Positions 1-12,293 are shown, counted from the first letter of the stretch. The stretch is 64,000 bases of DNA from DATLGB01 sp037724045 (GCA_037724045.1 JBBJOW010000011.1:13825-77824); one strand, 5' to 3'. Numbers and translations are program-made. The notes: generated from the letters alone by a model not told the origin.

Positions 1-389
1 TCGAGGTCGCGGCACGCGGCGGTGCGCACGGCGCCCAGGTCCGCCCACGGCTCACCTTCGCCCGCGTACGCGGCCACCACCTCATGGGCCTCATAGTTCG
101 GGCCGGTGGCATCGATGGCGACGAGCTTCCGCGGCGGCGGCTGCTGCCAGTTCTGGGTGTTCATGCCGTCGAACTGCGCGCCGAAGGCGACCACGACGTC
201 GGCCTGATCCCACAGCGCGCCGACGGCGGGGACGTGCGGCGGGAAGCCGACGCGCAGGGGATGGCCGAGCGGCATCACGCCGCGCCCGCCGTAGGTCTCG
301 ATGACGGGTGCGCCCAGACGCTCGGCGTGTTCGACGACCTCCTCACGACGGTCGGGATCCTCGACCCAGATGAGGTGCTCCGCGCTCAT
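1..389 (-). CDS. Thiamine-diphosphate enzyme, central/C-terminal part (runs off left edge)
   Basis: Partial gene whose 3' end lies outside the window. The ATG at 389-387 overlaps the TGA of the upstream gene in an ATGA junction, so the two are translationally coupled. The visible 129 codons read like the central Rossmann-like domain of acetolactate-synthase-type enzymes: HLIWVEDPDRREEV, then ERLGAPVIETYGGRG, then ADVVVAFGAQFDG and KLVAIDATGPN. This domain normally binds or structures around FAD/ADP in the family; the diphosphate-binding C-terminal domain would follow off the edge. Together with the preceding 162-residue protein it would make one three-domain enzyme split in two. Substrate is unknown; acetolactate synthase itself is only one possibility. 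Confidence 0.75.
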   Translation of the reverse strand, partial: MSAEHLIWVEDPDRREEVVEHAERLGAPVIETYGGRGVMPLGHPLRVGFPPHVPAVGALWDQADVVVAFGAQFDGMNTQNWQQPPPRKLVAIDATGPNYEAHEVVAAYAGEGEPWADLGAVRTAACRDL

Positions 390-874
390 CGCAGGAGGTC
401 CGTGGCGACCTCGAGGTACACCGGCCGGTCGGTCGCGGCAGCGAGCGCGTCGTCGATCGCGTCCGGGCCGGAGAAGCTCGCCTTGACCACCGGCGCGAAC
501 ATCGCCGCCTGCCCGTCGGTCTCGTGCAGCACGCCGCGGTAGACGCCGGCGCGGCGCAGCGTGCTCGGGATGTCGGTGGCGATGACCAGGATCGGCGAGC
601 GCGACGCCCACGCCTCGCCGACGGCACCGAGCGTGTTCGCGGCGCCAGGGCCGGTCGTGGTGATCGCGACGCCGACGTGTCCGGTCGACCGTGCGTACCC
701 GTCGGCGGCGTAGGCGGCGGCCTGCTCGTGGCGCACGCCGACGAGCCGGATCGGCGACTCCTGCAGCGACTCCCACAACGCGAGGTTGTGCACACCGGGA
801 AGCCCGAAGCACACCTCGACCCCGGCTCTCTCGAGCGCGCCCACGATCCGCTCGGCACCCGTCACGACCGGCAA
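386..874 (-). CDS. Thiamine-diphosphate enzyme, N-terminal pyrimidine-binding domain protein
   Basis: A 162-residue protein that covers only the N-terminal PYR domain of acetolactate-synthase-like enzymes. The start has the typical GAERIVGALERAGVEVCFGLPG, and the catalytic glutamate motif VRHEQAAAYAADGYAR is intact, followed by TTTGPGAANT. It ends at PVYLEVATDLLR exactly at the usual domain boundary, where the full-length family continues through a linker of about 30 residues that is absent here. The next gene starts within the stop codon and carries the following domain. A simple sequencing indel would not remove the linker, so a genuine subunit split (as known for sulfopyruvate decarboxylase alpha/beta) is the better reading. 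It is divergent from merR. Confidence 0.8.
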   Translation of the reverse strand: MPVVTGAERIVGALERAGVEVCFGLPGVHNLALWESLQESPIRLVGVRHEQAAAYAADGYARSTGHVGVAITTTGPGAANTLGAVGEAWASRSPILVIATDIPSTLRRAGVYRGVLHETDGQAAMFAPVVKASFSGPDAIDDALAAATDRPVYLEVATDLLR

Positions 875-889
875 GCTACCGGTCCCGCC

Positions 890-924
890 AACCTTGACAC
901 AGTCGTGTCAAGGTTTGCTAGCCT
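890..924 (+). promoter_or_regulatory. Promoter with 26-bp perfect palindrome, probable MerR operator
   Basis: The 11-nt arms AACCTTGACAC (890-900) and GTGTCAAGGTT (905-915) are perfect inverted repeats around a 4-nt centre. A TTGACA -35 box (894-899) and a TAGCCT -10-like box (919-924) are separated by 19 bp, the over-long spacer typical of promoters twisted open by MerR-family activators. The site lies between the split thiamine-diphosphate genes and the merR-ahcY operon, so it could serve both directions. Confidence 0.65.
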
Positions 925-939
925 CAAGACATCGAGGCA

Positions 940-1304
940 TTGACCATCCACCAGGCTGCGGAGACGACCGGATGGTCGTCACGCATGCTGCGCTACATCG
1001 AGCGCGTGGGGCTCATCGAGCCTCCGCGCACCGGCGCCGGCTACCGCCTGTACGGACCGGCCGAGCTGCAGCGCCTGCGCACGTTGCGAGAGCTGCTCGA
1101 GGCGCACGAGATCGGGCTCTCCGATATCGCGTTCGCCCACCGGATGCGCGGCGACGACGCACTGCGGGCCGCAACCGAAGCGTGGCTCGCGGCCGAGGCC
1201 GAGCGTCCCGTCGAGGTGCCCGCGCGCGACTGGCTGCGCTGGGAGCAGGACAAGCACGAGCGGCTCCTGGAAGCTGCGACACCCACCCTGGAGGCAACAC
1301 CCGC

Positions 1305-1308
<4 letters not shown>
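940..1308 (+). CDS. MerR-family transcriptional regulator
   Basis: A 122-residue protein with an N-terminal winged-helix MerR domain (residues about 1-70: SSRMLRYIERVGLIEPPRT, then GYRLYGPAELQRLRTLREL) and a short C-terminal helical region rich in Glu, Trp and Arg. TTG at 940 is the only usable start after the in-frame stop at 919, with GAGG close upstream. No metal-binding cysteine cluster is visible, so it probably senses something other than a thiophilic metal. Its stop overlaps the ahcY start (ATGA), which implies that the regulator and S-adenosylhomocysteine hydrolase are made together. Likely target is the palindrome just upstream. The effector is unknown; an intermediate of the methyl cycle is a natural guess from context only. 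Confidence 0.85.
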
Positions 1309-2726
<1,418 letters not shown>

Positions 2727-2769
2727 CCCCGCCCAGGGCCACGCGCGGATCGAGTGGGCGGACGGGCAG

Positions 2770-3879
2770 ATGCCCGTCCTGCGCTCGATCCGCGAGCGTT
2801 TCGCACGCGAGCGCCCCCTCGAGGGGGTTCGCGTCGCCGCCTGCCTGCACGTGACCGCCGAGACGGCATGCCTGGTGCGGGCCCTCGAGGCCGGCGGGGC
2901 CCAGGTCGCGCTGTGTGCGGCCAACCCGTTCTCGACGCAGGACGACGTCGCCGAGGCGCTCGGCATCACCGCCCGTCGCGGACAGCCCGCCGACCTCGAC
3001 GCGGCCCTCGATCCGCTTCCGCAGCTCACCCTCGACGACGGCGCCGATCTCATCTCGCTCCTCCACGACTCGGGCCGCGCCGCGTCGTTGCGCGGTGGCA
3101 CGGAGGAGACCACCACAGGGCTCGTGCGGGTCCGCCGGCTCGCGCTCGAATGCCCCGTGATCGCGGTCAACGAGGCGCGCACGGAGCGGCTCTTCAACGA
3201 TCATTACGGCACCGGGCAGTCGGCACTCGACGGGATCCTGCGTGCCACCAACCTCCTGATCGCCGGCAAGACGATCGTCGTCCTCGGGTACGGGGAGACG
3301 GGCCGCGGGATCGCCGACCGTGCCCGCGGCGCCGGCGCTCAGGTGCTCGTCTGCGAGGTCGACCCGATGCGCGCGCTCGAGGCGCAGATGGAGGGCTTCG
3401 GGGTGATGCCCGCGCTGGAGGCGGCGGCGCGCGGCGACGTCTTCGTCACCGTGACCGGATGCAAGGACGTCCTGCGCGGCGAGCACTTCGCTCGCATGAA
3501 GGACGGGGCCGTGCTCGCCAACGCCGGCCACTTCGACGTCGAGATCGCGCAGCACGAGCTCGGGGAGAAGGCCGTCGAGGTGCTTCCGCTCGTCACCCAG
3601 TACACCCTCGCCGACGGCCGGCGGCTGCACCTGCTCGCCGAGGGGCGCGTGGTCAACCTCGCCGCGGGGGAGGGGCACCCCGCGGAGATCATGGACCTCT
3701 CGTTCGCCAACCAGGCGCTCGCCGCCGAGTACCTGGTCACGGGCGACCTGCCGCCCGGCGTCCATCCCGTGCCGCTGGACATCGACCGCGACATCGCGCG
3801 CCTCAAGCTCGCGTCACTCGGCGTGGGCATCGACGAGCTCACGCCCGCCCAGCGGGACTACCTGGTGTCCTGGGGCTGA
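2770..3879 (+). CDS. Short-form adenosylhomocysteinase paralogue
   Basis: A 369-residue (from ATG 2770) homologue of ahcY lacking the bacterial insert and the KxDHYRY-type C-terminus, and so closer in layout to archaeal enzymes. It keeps CLHVTAETACLVRAL, NPFSTQDDVAEAL, EETTTGLVRV, the nucleotide-binding GYGETGRGIA and VTGCKDVLRG. Homologues normally begin with a stretch like RIEWADGQMPVL; here RIEWADGQ is encoded in frame just upstream of the ATG, so translation may start earlier, at a rare codon such as ATT 2713 inside the ahcY tail. No good Shine-Dalgarno is seen. One archaeal member of the short type is reported to act on S-inosylhomocysteine, so substrate identity with ahcY should not be assumed. 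The 3' end overlaps the convergent phosphatase gene by 22 nt. Confidence 0.85.
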   Translation: MPVLRSIRERFARERPLEGVRVAACLHVTAETACLVRALEAGGAQVALCAANPFSTQDDVAEALGITARRGQPADLDAALDPLPQLTLDDGADLISLLHDSGRAASLRGGTEETTTGLVRVRRLALECPVIAVNEARTERLFNDHYGTGQSALDGILRATNLLIAGKTIVVLGYGETGRGIADRARGAGAQVLVCEVDPMRALEAQMEGFGVMPALEAAARGDVFVTVTGCKDVLRGEHFARMKDGAVLANAGHFDVEIAQHELGEKAVEVLPLVTQYTLADGRRLHLLAEGRVVNLAAGEGHPAEIMDLSFANQALAAEYLVTGDLPPGVHPVPLDIDRDIARLKLASLGVGIDELTPAQRDYLVSWG

Positions 3880-5135
3880 ACCACGAGCAGGGCGATGTCG
3901 TCGCTCAGTGGGCCGCCGGTGTGGGCCCGCACCGCCGCCTCGATGTGCTCGGCGATCGCCTCGGCGCCGGCCGGCGCCGCTGAAAGCAACTCGTGCAGGC
4001 GCTGCTCGCCGAGCACGGTCTCACCGCGGGCCTCGGTGACGCCGTCGGTGTAGAGCAGGAGCGTGTCGCCGGGCTGTAGGCGCACCTTCACGGTCTGCAG
4101 CCGCGGGTCGGCGACGAGCCCGAGCAGGGTGCCGCCGACCACGATCTCGGTGACGGTCCCGTCGGCGCGGCGCAACAGCGGCAACGGGTGCCCGGCCGAG
4201 CTGAGGTCGAGTTCGGTCTGCTGGTCGTCGGTGTGCAGCAGCCCGAACTGGGCGGAGAGGAACAGCGACTCGGGCAGGTCCGCGCCCGCCATCACCTGGT
4301 TGAGCAGTGCCAGCACGCTCGACGGGTCGCCGTCGGCGCGCGCCGCGGCGCGGATCGTGTGGCGAGCCATCGACGTCACCTTGGCCGCCTCGACGCCCTT
4401 CCCGCAGACGTCTCCGATCGCGATGCCCCAGCAGCCCTCGCCCAGGGAGAACACGTCGTAGAAGTCGCCGACGACGTCCGTGCCGGCGCCGGCCGGCGCG
4501 TAGCGGGCGGCGACGTCGACGCCGGGGACGGCCGGCAGCCGCGGCGGGAGCAGGCTCGCCTGCAGCGACCGCGCCAGCGCGTCGGCGGCGTCGCGCGCCT
4601 CGCGCTCGGCGGCGATCGCGGTGCGCAGCCGGATCTCACGCGACGCGGACTCGGCCAGGGTCTCGAGCACGCGCTCGTCCTGGGCGGTCCACTCGCGCGT
4701 GCGGGTGTCCACCACGCAGAAGGTGCCGAGCACCTCGCCATGGGCGCCGAAGACCGGGTAGCCGGCCCACGCCTCCACGCCCATGGCCTCGATGGAGGGG
4801 TTGTCGCGCGTGCGCGAATCGGCACGCGTGTCTCCCACGATCAGCTTCTCGCCGGACCCGACGACGTACTGGCAGAAGGACTCCTCGACGGTGTTCTGCC
4901 GATCGTCGACGTTGTCGCCGGCGATGCCGACACCGATGCAGCTCTTCCAGAAGGAGCGCTGCTCGTCGACGATGGTCACGAAGGCGAAGGGCGCGTCCAG
5001 AAGTGCGCCGGCGGCCTCGGCGAGGCGGTCGAACGCCGCCTCGGCGGGCGTGTCGAGCAGACCGGTGTCACGGACCGCTGCGAGCCTGGTTGCGTCGAAG
5101 ATCGCGGCTGGGACGCCCACTACGGCTCCGAACAC
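3858..5135 (-). CDS. GAF-domain PP2C/SpoIIE-type serine phosphatase
   Basis: A 425-residue soluble protein. Residues about 15-170 form a GAF sensor domain (DAPFAFVTIVDEQRSFWKS, then GYPVFGAHGEVLGTFCVVD). A helical linker rich in Arg/Glu follows, and residues about 205-420 form a SpoIIE/RsbU-like phosphatase domain with metal-binding aspartates in VVGDFYDV, AIGDVCGKG, YTDGVTEARG and LSDDIALL. Such proteins usually dephosphorylate anti-anti-sigma factors in partner-switching stress pathways. No cognate RsbV/RsbW is nearby, so partner and signal are unknown. It is divergent from the UDP-sugar pyrophosphorylase gene, with only 13 nt between starts. Confidence 0.9.
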   Translation of the reverse strand: MFGAVVGVPAAIFDATRLAAVRDTGLLDTPAEAAFDRLAEAAGALLDAPFAFVTIVDEQRSFWKSCIGVGIAGDNVDDRQNTVEESFCQYVVGSGEKLIVGDTRADSRTRDNPSIEAMGVEAWAGYPVFGAHGEVLGTFCVVDTRTREWTAQDERVLETLAESASREIRLRTAIAAEREARDAADALARSLQASLLPPRLPAVPGVDVAARYAPAGAGTDVVGDFYDVFSLGEGCWGIAIGDVCGKGVEAAKVTSMARHTIRAAARADGDPSSVLALLNQVMAGADLPESLFLSAQFGLLHTDDQQTELDLSSAGHPLPLLRRADGTVTEIVVGGTLLGLVADPRLQTVKVRLQPGDTLLLYTDGVTEARGETVLGEQRLHELLSAAPAGAEAIAEHIEAAVRAHTGGPLSDDIALLVVQPQDTR

Positions 5136-5148
5136 TACCCTCGCGCCC

Positions 5149-6486
5149 GTGTCGCTTCAGGCGTGTGTGGACAAGATGGAGCGCGAGGGACTGGCCGAGG
5201 AGGCGATCCTGGCGTTCCGCCACTACTACGAGCAGTTCGTGGCGGGGGAGACGGGGCTGATCGCGGAGGCCGACATCGCGCCGCTGGAGTCGCTGCCCGA
5301 GTTCGGCGACCTCGGCCCGGGCGACGCGGCGCCGCTCGATGAGGCGGTCGTGATCAAGCTCAACGGCGGGCTGGGGACGTCGATGGGGATGACCGGGCCG
5401 AAGTCGCTGCTGCCGGTCAAGGACGGTCTCTCCTTCCTCGACGTCATCGCGCGGCAGGTGCTCGCGCTGCGCGAGCGTCGCGGGGCCCGGCTGCCGCTCG
5501 TGCTGATGAACTCGTTCGCGACCCGCAAGCCCTCACTCGCCGCGCTCGGCGACGACGTCGAGGTCGACGTGCCCGTCGACTTCGTCCAGAACAAGATCCC
5601 GAAGGTGCTCGCCGACGGCCTCGAGCCCGCCGAGTGGCCGGCCAACCCCGAGCTCGAATGGTGCCCGCCCGGCCACGGCGACCTCTACACGGCGCTGCAG
5701 ACCTCGGGCATGCTCGAGCGGCTGCTCGACGAGGGCTACCGCTACGCCTTCGTCTCCAACGTGGACAACCTCGGCGCCGTGCTCGAGCCGCGCATCCTCG
5801 CTTGGTTCGCCGCGTCTGGAGCGCCGTTCGCCAGTGAGGCGATCGACCGCACGGAGGCCGACGAGAAGGGCGGCCATCTCGCGCGGATGGGCGACGGGCT
5901 GGTTTTGCGCGAGTCCGCGCAGGTCGCCGACGCCGATCAGGACGCCTTCCAGGACACCGCGCGGCACCGGTTCTTCAACGCCAACAACCTGTGGGTCGAC
6001 CTGCGCGTGCTCGCGGACGTGCTGCGCGAATCCGGACCGGTGCTGGGGCTGCCGCTGATCGTCAACCGCAAGACCGTCGACCCGGGGGACTCCTCCTCGC
6101 CGGCGGTCGTCCAGCTCGAGTCGGCGATGGGCGCGGCGATCGGCGTCTTCGAAGGCGCGACTGCCCTGCGCGTGCCGCGCGAGCGCTTCCTGCCCGTCAA
6201 GACCACGTCGGACCTGCTGGTGCTGCGCTCGGACGCCTACGTGCTGACCGGCGACCACCGGGTCGAGCTCGCCGCCGGCCGCGAGGCCGCACCGCTCGTC
6301 TCGCTGAGCGACGACTTCAAGCTCCTGCGCGACTTCGACGCGCGCTTCCCGCAGGGCCCGCCGTCGTTGCTGGAGGCCGACCGCCTGACCGTCGACGGGG
6401 ACGTCACCTTCGGCGCCGGCGTCACGGTCCGCGGAAGCGCGCGGGTCGACGGTCCGGCGACGGTCCAGGACGGCGAGGTCCTCTAG
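5149..6486 (+). CDS. UTP-sugar-1-phosphate uridylyltransferase, eukaryote-like UGP2 family
   Basis: The enzyme would form UDP-glucose (or a related UDP-sugar) from UTP and sugar-1-phosphate in the cytosol. The 445-residue protein carries the UGP2-type nucleotide loop at about residue 71, LNGGLGTSMGMTGPKSLLPV, followed by LPLVLMNSFATR, WCPPGHGDLYTAL, FVSNVDNLGA, FFNANNLWVDL, and KTTSDLL. A short beta-helix-like tail (VTFGAGVTVRGSARVDG) ends the protein. This is the family typical of eukaryotes and some actinobacteria, not the GalU type. GTG 5149 is the first in-frame start after the divergent phosphatase gene; GTG 5167 and ATG 5176 are alternatives. The stop overlaps the convergent ctaG stop. 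Confidence 0.9.
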   Translation: MSLQACVDKMEREGLAEEAILAFRHYYEQFVAGETGLIAEADIAPLESLPEFGDLGPGDAAPLDEAVVIKLNGGLGTSMGMTGPKSLLPVKDGLSFLDVIARQVLALRERRGARLPLVLMNSFATRKPSLAALGDDVEVDVPVDFVQNKIPKVLADGLEPAEWPANPELEWCPPGHGDLYTALQTSGMLERLLDEGYRYAFVSNVDNLGAVLEPRILAWFAASGAPFASEAIDRTEADEKGGHLARMGDGLVLRESAQVADADQDAFQDTARHRFFNANNLWVDLRVLADVLRESGPVLGLPLIVNRKTVDPGDSSSPAVVQLESAMGAAIGVFEGATALRVPRERFLPVKTTSDLLVLRSDAYVLTGDHRVELAAGREAAPLVSLSDDFKLLRDFDARFPQGPPSLLEADRLTVDGDVTFGAGVTVRGSARVDGPATVQDGEVL

Positions 6487-7310
6487 GCGGCGCGCTCCTC
6501 GAGGCGCTCGGCGCGCCGGTCGGCGTCCTCGGACTCGCGCAGCATGCGGGCGAAGAGGTACGCGAGGCCGACGCCCATGACCAGCGACTGCTCGAGGCCC
6601 ATGATCAGGCCGGCGACGTGCTGGTCGGTGACGGGGCTCATGCCCCAGCGCTCACCGGCGATGGCGTACGGGTCGTAGAGCAGCTTGGGATAGAAGGCGA
6701 GGAAGACGCCGAGGGCCCCGACCAGCAGCTTGGTGGAGGCCATGTAGGCGATCGGCGCCATGCCCCCGAGCCGCAGCCGCGAGCGGATCGGTGAGATCAG
6801 GTGCCACCAATAGAGGAAGCCTGACGCGGCGAAGGTGAGGTGCTCGGTGACGTGGACGAGCGCGTTGTCGAGGGCGGCGTTGTAGAGCGGCGGGATGTGC
6901 CAGAACCACATCGTGCCGACATAGGCGACCACGCCGACCGCGGGGTGCGCGAGCCAGCCGGCTCGCTTCTCGAGGGCATGGACCTGGCGGGTGACCGGTC
7001 GCAGCAGGACCTTCGTGAGCGCGAGGATGAGCGCGATCGGCACGAGGTCGGCGAGCAGCAGGTGCTGGACCATGTGCCCGGACGCGAGCTGCTCCCCGAT
7101 GCGATCCAGCGGCGACATGAGCGCGATGATCACGAGCGCCAGGCCGGCGAGCCATAGCGCAAGGCGCCCGCCCCCGGCGCCACGCGCGCCGTGCGTCGCG
7201 CGGACCCGGCGCCAGCGGACGGCGTAGAGGCCGAGGTACACGGCGACGCTGAGCAGGACCGCCGGAGCGATCGTCCAAGAGGTGTCGACGGGCACGCTGC
7301 GATTCGTCAC
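6483..7310 (-). CDS. CtaG-like cytochrome c oxidase assembly membrane protein
   Basis: Polytopic membrane protein of the caa3_CtaG family, implicated in copper delivery to or assembly of cytochrome c oxidase. About seven hydrophobic segments are visible, with family-typical histidines in SGHMVQHLLLADL, WFWHIPPLYNAAL, HVTEHLTF and YWWHLISP. GTG 7310 gives 275 residues with a short periplasmic N-terminus; GTG 7355 would add 15 polar residues and overlap the comF upstream region. A charged Arg/Glu tail follows the last helix. It is divergent from comF and shows no neighbouring oxidase genes in this window. Confidence 0.88.
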   Translation of the reverse strand: MTNRSVPVDTSWTIAPAVLLSVAVYLGLYAVRWRRVRATHGARGAGGGRLALWLAGLALVIIALMSPLDRIGEQLASGHMVQHLLLADLVPIALILALTKVLLRPVTRQVHALEKRAGWLAHPAVGVVAYVGTMWFWHIPPLYNAALDNALVHVTEHLTFAASGFLYWWHLISPIRSRLRLGGMAPIAYMASTKLLVGALGVFLAFYPKLLYDPYAIAGERWGMSPVTDQHVAGLIMGLEQSLVMGVGLAYLFARMLRESEDADRRAERLEERAA

Positions 7311-7378
7311 GGACTTGTCACTGAGTCTGAACGATTGCGTATGGATCGGTGACACGCGGCGCGCCAGGCTCCGATGTC

Positions 7379-8056
7379 ATGTGGAACGAGCTGCTCGCAG
7401 TGATCGCGCCGCCGGTGTGCGCCGGGTGCCGCGGGCCGGCGGGCGCTGCCGGCGCGCTGCTGTGTCCCGCCTGCGTACGCGCGCTGCCGTGGCTTGGCGA
7501 GCGGGTGTGCCGACGGTGCGGGCAGCCCTTCCATGGCGGTCGCGCGTGCCCGGCCGCTGGGGCCGCGTTCGCAACCGCGTGGGCGCCTGTGGCCTACGAG
7601 CGGTCCGCGCTTGCGCTCGTGCGCGAGCTGAAGTTCCGTGGCGCCCTGGCGGCGGCAGGCCTGATGGCCGCGCAGATGACGGCCAACGCCCCGCCGTGGG
7701 CGACCGCGGACGTCGTGGCGATCGTGCCGACGCCCGCGGCGGCGGCCCGCGCGCGCCGCCGCGGCTTCGATCCCGCGGGCCTGCTCGCGGACGAGGTCGC
7801 CCGCCGTCTGGACCTGCCAGTCGCCGGCTGCCTCGCGCGGTCCGGGAGGGCGTCGAGACAGCTCGGCGCCCGGCGGGCCGAGCGCCGCGCGCCCGGCCGC
7901 ATCGGCGTGCATACCCGCGCAGCCCCGCCCGCCGCGGCGGTGCTACTGGTCGACGACGTCCATACGACAGGGGCGACGCTCGCGGCGTGCGCTCGCACGC
8001 TGCGCGACGCGGGCGCGACCACGGTCCGGGCGATGACCTACGCCCGCGCGCTGTGA
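7379..8056 (+). CDS. ComF-family phosphoribosyltransferase-like protein
   Basis: A 225-residue ComF/GntX homologue. The N-terminus carries zinc-ribbon cysteines in the pattern CAGC, CPAC, CRRC and a later Cys. The C-terminal half is a type I phosphoribosyltransferase fold with the PRPP loop LLVDDVHTTGATLAACA at about residues 185-205 and the family motif SGRASRQLGARRAER. In competent bacteria ComF helps handle incoming single-stranded DNA; in non-competent species the role is unclear. ATG 7379 is preferred because it begins just before the zinc ribbon; GTG 7349 is an alternative. No other competence genes are present. Confidence 0.9.
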   Translation: MWNELLAVIAPPVCAGCRGPAGAAGALLCPACVRALPWLGERVCRRCGQPFHGGRACPAAGAAFATAWAPVAYERSALALVRELKFRGALAAAGLMAAQMTANAPPWATADVVAIVPTPAAAARARRRGFDPAGLLADEVARRLDLPVAGCLARSGRASRQLGARRAERRAPGRIGVHTRAAPPAAAVLLVDDVHTTGATLAACARTLRDAGATTVRAMTYARAL

Positions 8057-8154
8057 CCGCGACGGATCGTGTGCGAGATTCGTCCAGCCGCTTGCGCTGT
8101 GGCGCAGTTGTGAAAGACTGTTGAGGGACCAGGTTCCCTAGTTGGGAGGTCCCG

Positions 8155-8499
8155 TTGCAGATCGAGGTCAAGGGCCGGCACGTCGCCGTCACCGACACGC
8201 TCCGTCAGCAGGTCGAGCGGCGATTCGCCAAGGTCGCACGACAGGTCAGCGCCAGTGCGACGCTCGAGGTGGAGTTGACCCGGGAGCGCAACCCGGCCAA
8301 CCCGGTGTGCGAGGTCGCCGAGGCCACCGTGCGCATGAAGGGCGCCACGCTGCGGGCGCGGGAGGCGTCGCGGACGATGCCCCACGCCATCAACCTCGTC
8401 GCCGACGACATCGCCCGCCAGGTCAAGCGCGTGCGCGACAAGCGCCGCGGCCCGCGGGCGGGCGAGGGCTTCGAGGCTCCCGCCGCCGGCACCATGTAG
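8155..8499 (+). CDS. hpf: Ribosome hibernation-promoting factor, short form
   Basis: A 114-residue RaiA/HPF-type protein that binds the 30S subunit decoding site during stationary phase. It has the family fold (IEVKGRHVAVTDTLRQQVERRFAKVAR at the start, ARQVKRVRDKRR near the end) but lacks the C-terminal domain of long HPF that drives 100S dimers. TTG 8155 is preceded by GGGAGGT at 8144-8150, a strong ribosome-binding site. It lies directly upstream of secA, as in many actinobacteria, separated by a long palindromic element. Confidence 0.9.
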   Translation: MQIEVKGRHVAVTDTLRQQVERRFAKVARQVSASATLEVELTRERNPANPVCEVAEATVRMKGATLRAREASRTMPHAINLVADDIARQVKRVRDKRRGPRAGEGFEAPAAGTM

Positions 8500-8515
8500 G
8501 CGCCCGCGGGCCTCC

Positions 8516-8681
8516 AGATGGTTGATTCCACGACCCCGCGGCCCCAGGCACGCCGCTGACGCTTCGCCGGCTCACGCCCGTCCGGTTCGCCCGTACCACC
8601 GGTACGGGCTTCGCCGGCCGGTCGCGCCCGGCTCGGTCATCAGCGCGCCTGGGACTACGGGTCTCGTGGAATCAACCATCT
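8516..8681. repeat. Long inverted-repeat element between hpf and secA
   Basis: Perfect 18-nt arms lie at 8516-8533 (AGATGGTTGATTCCACGA) and 8664-8681. Pairing continues inward with interruptions (CCCAGGC and neighbouring G/C runs) and closes on an inner perfect hairpin, CCCGTACC-acc-GGTACGGG, near 8590-8610. The whole 166-nt stretch could fold into one rod. It starts 16 nt after the hpf stop and ends 13 nt before the secA ATG, so it would occupy the whole secA leader. It could be a miniature mobile element, a terminator for hpf, or a leader RNA controlling secA. Confidence 0.8.
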
Positions 8682-8694
8682 AGTCTGAGAGGCC

Positions 8695-11502
<2,808 letters not shown>

Positions 11503-11539
11503 CGCCGCACACGATTCGCTGCGCGAGTATGCTTCGAGT

Positions 11540-11764
11540 ATGCGGACGCGGGTGACGGTCACGGTGGACGAAGAAGCGGTTCGCGCCGCCGAGGCGGCGG
11601 TTGAGGCGGGGCGCGCTCCTTCGGTGAGCGCATGGGTGGCGGCGGCGATGAGCGACCGCGCTCAGCGCGAAGGTCTTGCGGGGGTGCTCGCCGACATACG
11701 TTCTGAGCTCGGCCCTGCCACCGACGAGGAGACCGCGTGGGCGCGCAGCGTCCTCGGCCTGTAG
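11540..11764 (+). CDS. Antitoxin of a PIN-toxin module (VapB-like)
   Basis: A 74-residue protein with an N-terminal ribbon-helix-helix-like segment (RTRVTVTVDEEAVRAAEAAV, then APSVSAWVAAAM) and an acidic C-terminal tail ending TDEETAWARSVLGL, as expected for a toxin-neutralising peptide. Its 3' end overlaps the downstream PIN-domain gene by 28 nt, which enforces coupled synthesis. Two tandem CGAGTATGC repeats (11524-11532 and 11535-11543) cover the start region and may be an autoregulatory site or contain a -10 box (GAGTAT) for near-leaderless transcription. Confidence 0.8.
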   Translation: MRTRVTVTVDEEAVRAAEAAVEAGRAPSVSAWVAAAMSDRAQREGLAGVLADIRSELGPATDEETAWARSVLGL

Positions 11765-12117
11765 TCCTCGACGCTGGGGGCCTGATCGCCGTCGAGCGCG
11801 CTGATCGGCGCGTGATCCGGCTGCTGGAGCTGACACACCAGGTTCACGTTCCGGCCGGTGCACTGGCCCAGGCGTGGCGAAACCCTGCGCGGCAGGCTCG
11901 TCTCGCACGCGTCATGGCCTCCGACGACGTGATCGTCCATCCGCTCGATGCCGTGACCGCGCGAGCGGCCGGCCAGCTCTGCGCCGCGACCGCGACCTCC
12001 GATGTCGTCGACGCCTCGGTGGTGCTCCTGGCGCGTTCGGTCGACGGGGTCACGGTCACCAGCGATCCGGGTGACCTGCGGCGGCTCGATCCGCGCATCG
12101 AGCTCATCGACTGCTGA
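11737..12117 (+). CDS. PIN-domain ribonuclease toxin (VapC-like)
   Basis: A 126-residue PIN-domain protein, the predicted toxin partner of the overlapping upstream antitoxin. The acidic metal-binding residues of the family are visible: Asp in VVLDAGGLIAVE with the following Glu, Asp in TSDVVDASVVLLA, and Asp in VTSDPGDLRRL. Such toxins cleave specific RNAs, often tRNAs or 23S rRNA, when the antitoxin is degraded. GTG 11737 is the likely start. The pair sits between secA and a convergent two-component locus and is followed by a stem-loop. Confidence 0.85.
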   Translation: MGAQRPRPVVLDAGGLIAVERADRRVIRLLELTHQVHVPAGALAQAWRNPARQARLARVMASDDVIVHPLDAVTARAAGQLCAATATSDVVDASVVLLARSVDGVTVTSDPGDLRRLDPRIELIDC

Positions 12118-12140
12118 CGCTCCGAGCATCTGCGTCCATG

Positions 12141-12166
12141 GAGTGCGGGGGCTTCGCCGCGCACTC
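12141..12166 (+). terminator. Stem-loop after the vapBC-like pair
   Basis: A 7-bp perfect stem GAGTGCG/CGCACTC encloses GGCTTCGCC, which itself can pair. It lies 23 nt after the toxin stop. There is no T-tract, so it would act as a GC-type or factor-assisted terminator if it is one. Confidence 0.45.
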
Positions 12167-12248
12167 ACTCTCGGCGCCTGAGCAGGACGCGCTGTCGACG
12201 ACGGCCGCGCGACCGCCGATCCCTTCCTCCCCAGCGCCCCCCTGCCCT

Positions 12249-12280
12249 CGAGCTGCTCCGCACCCGCGCGGGGCAGCTCG
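12249..12280 (-). terminator. Strong stem-loop after the response-regulator gene
   Basis: Arms CGAGCTGC and GCAGCTCG pair perfectly, and an inner CCGC/GCGG extends the stem. It lies 13 nt beyond the stop of the minus-strand response regulator, between convergent genes, and lacks a T-tract. The remaining bases between 12118 and 12293 show nothing else recognisable. Confidence 0.5.
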
Positions 12281-12293
12281 CGGCCGGAGGGCG

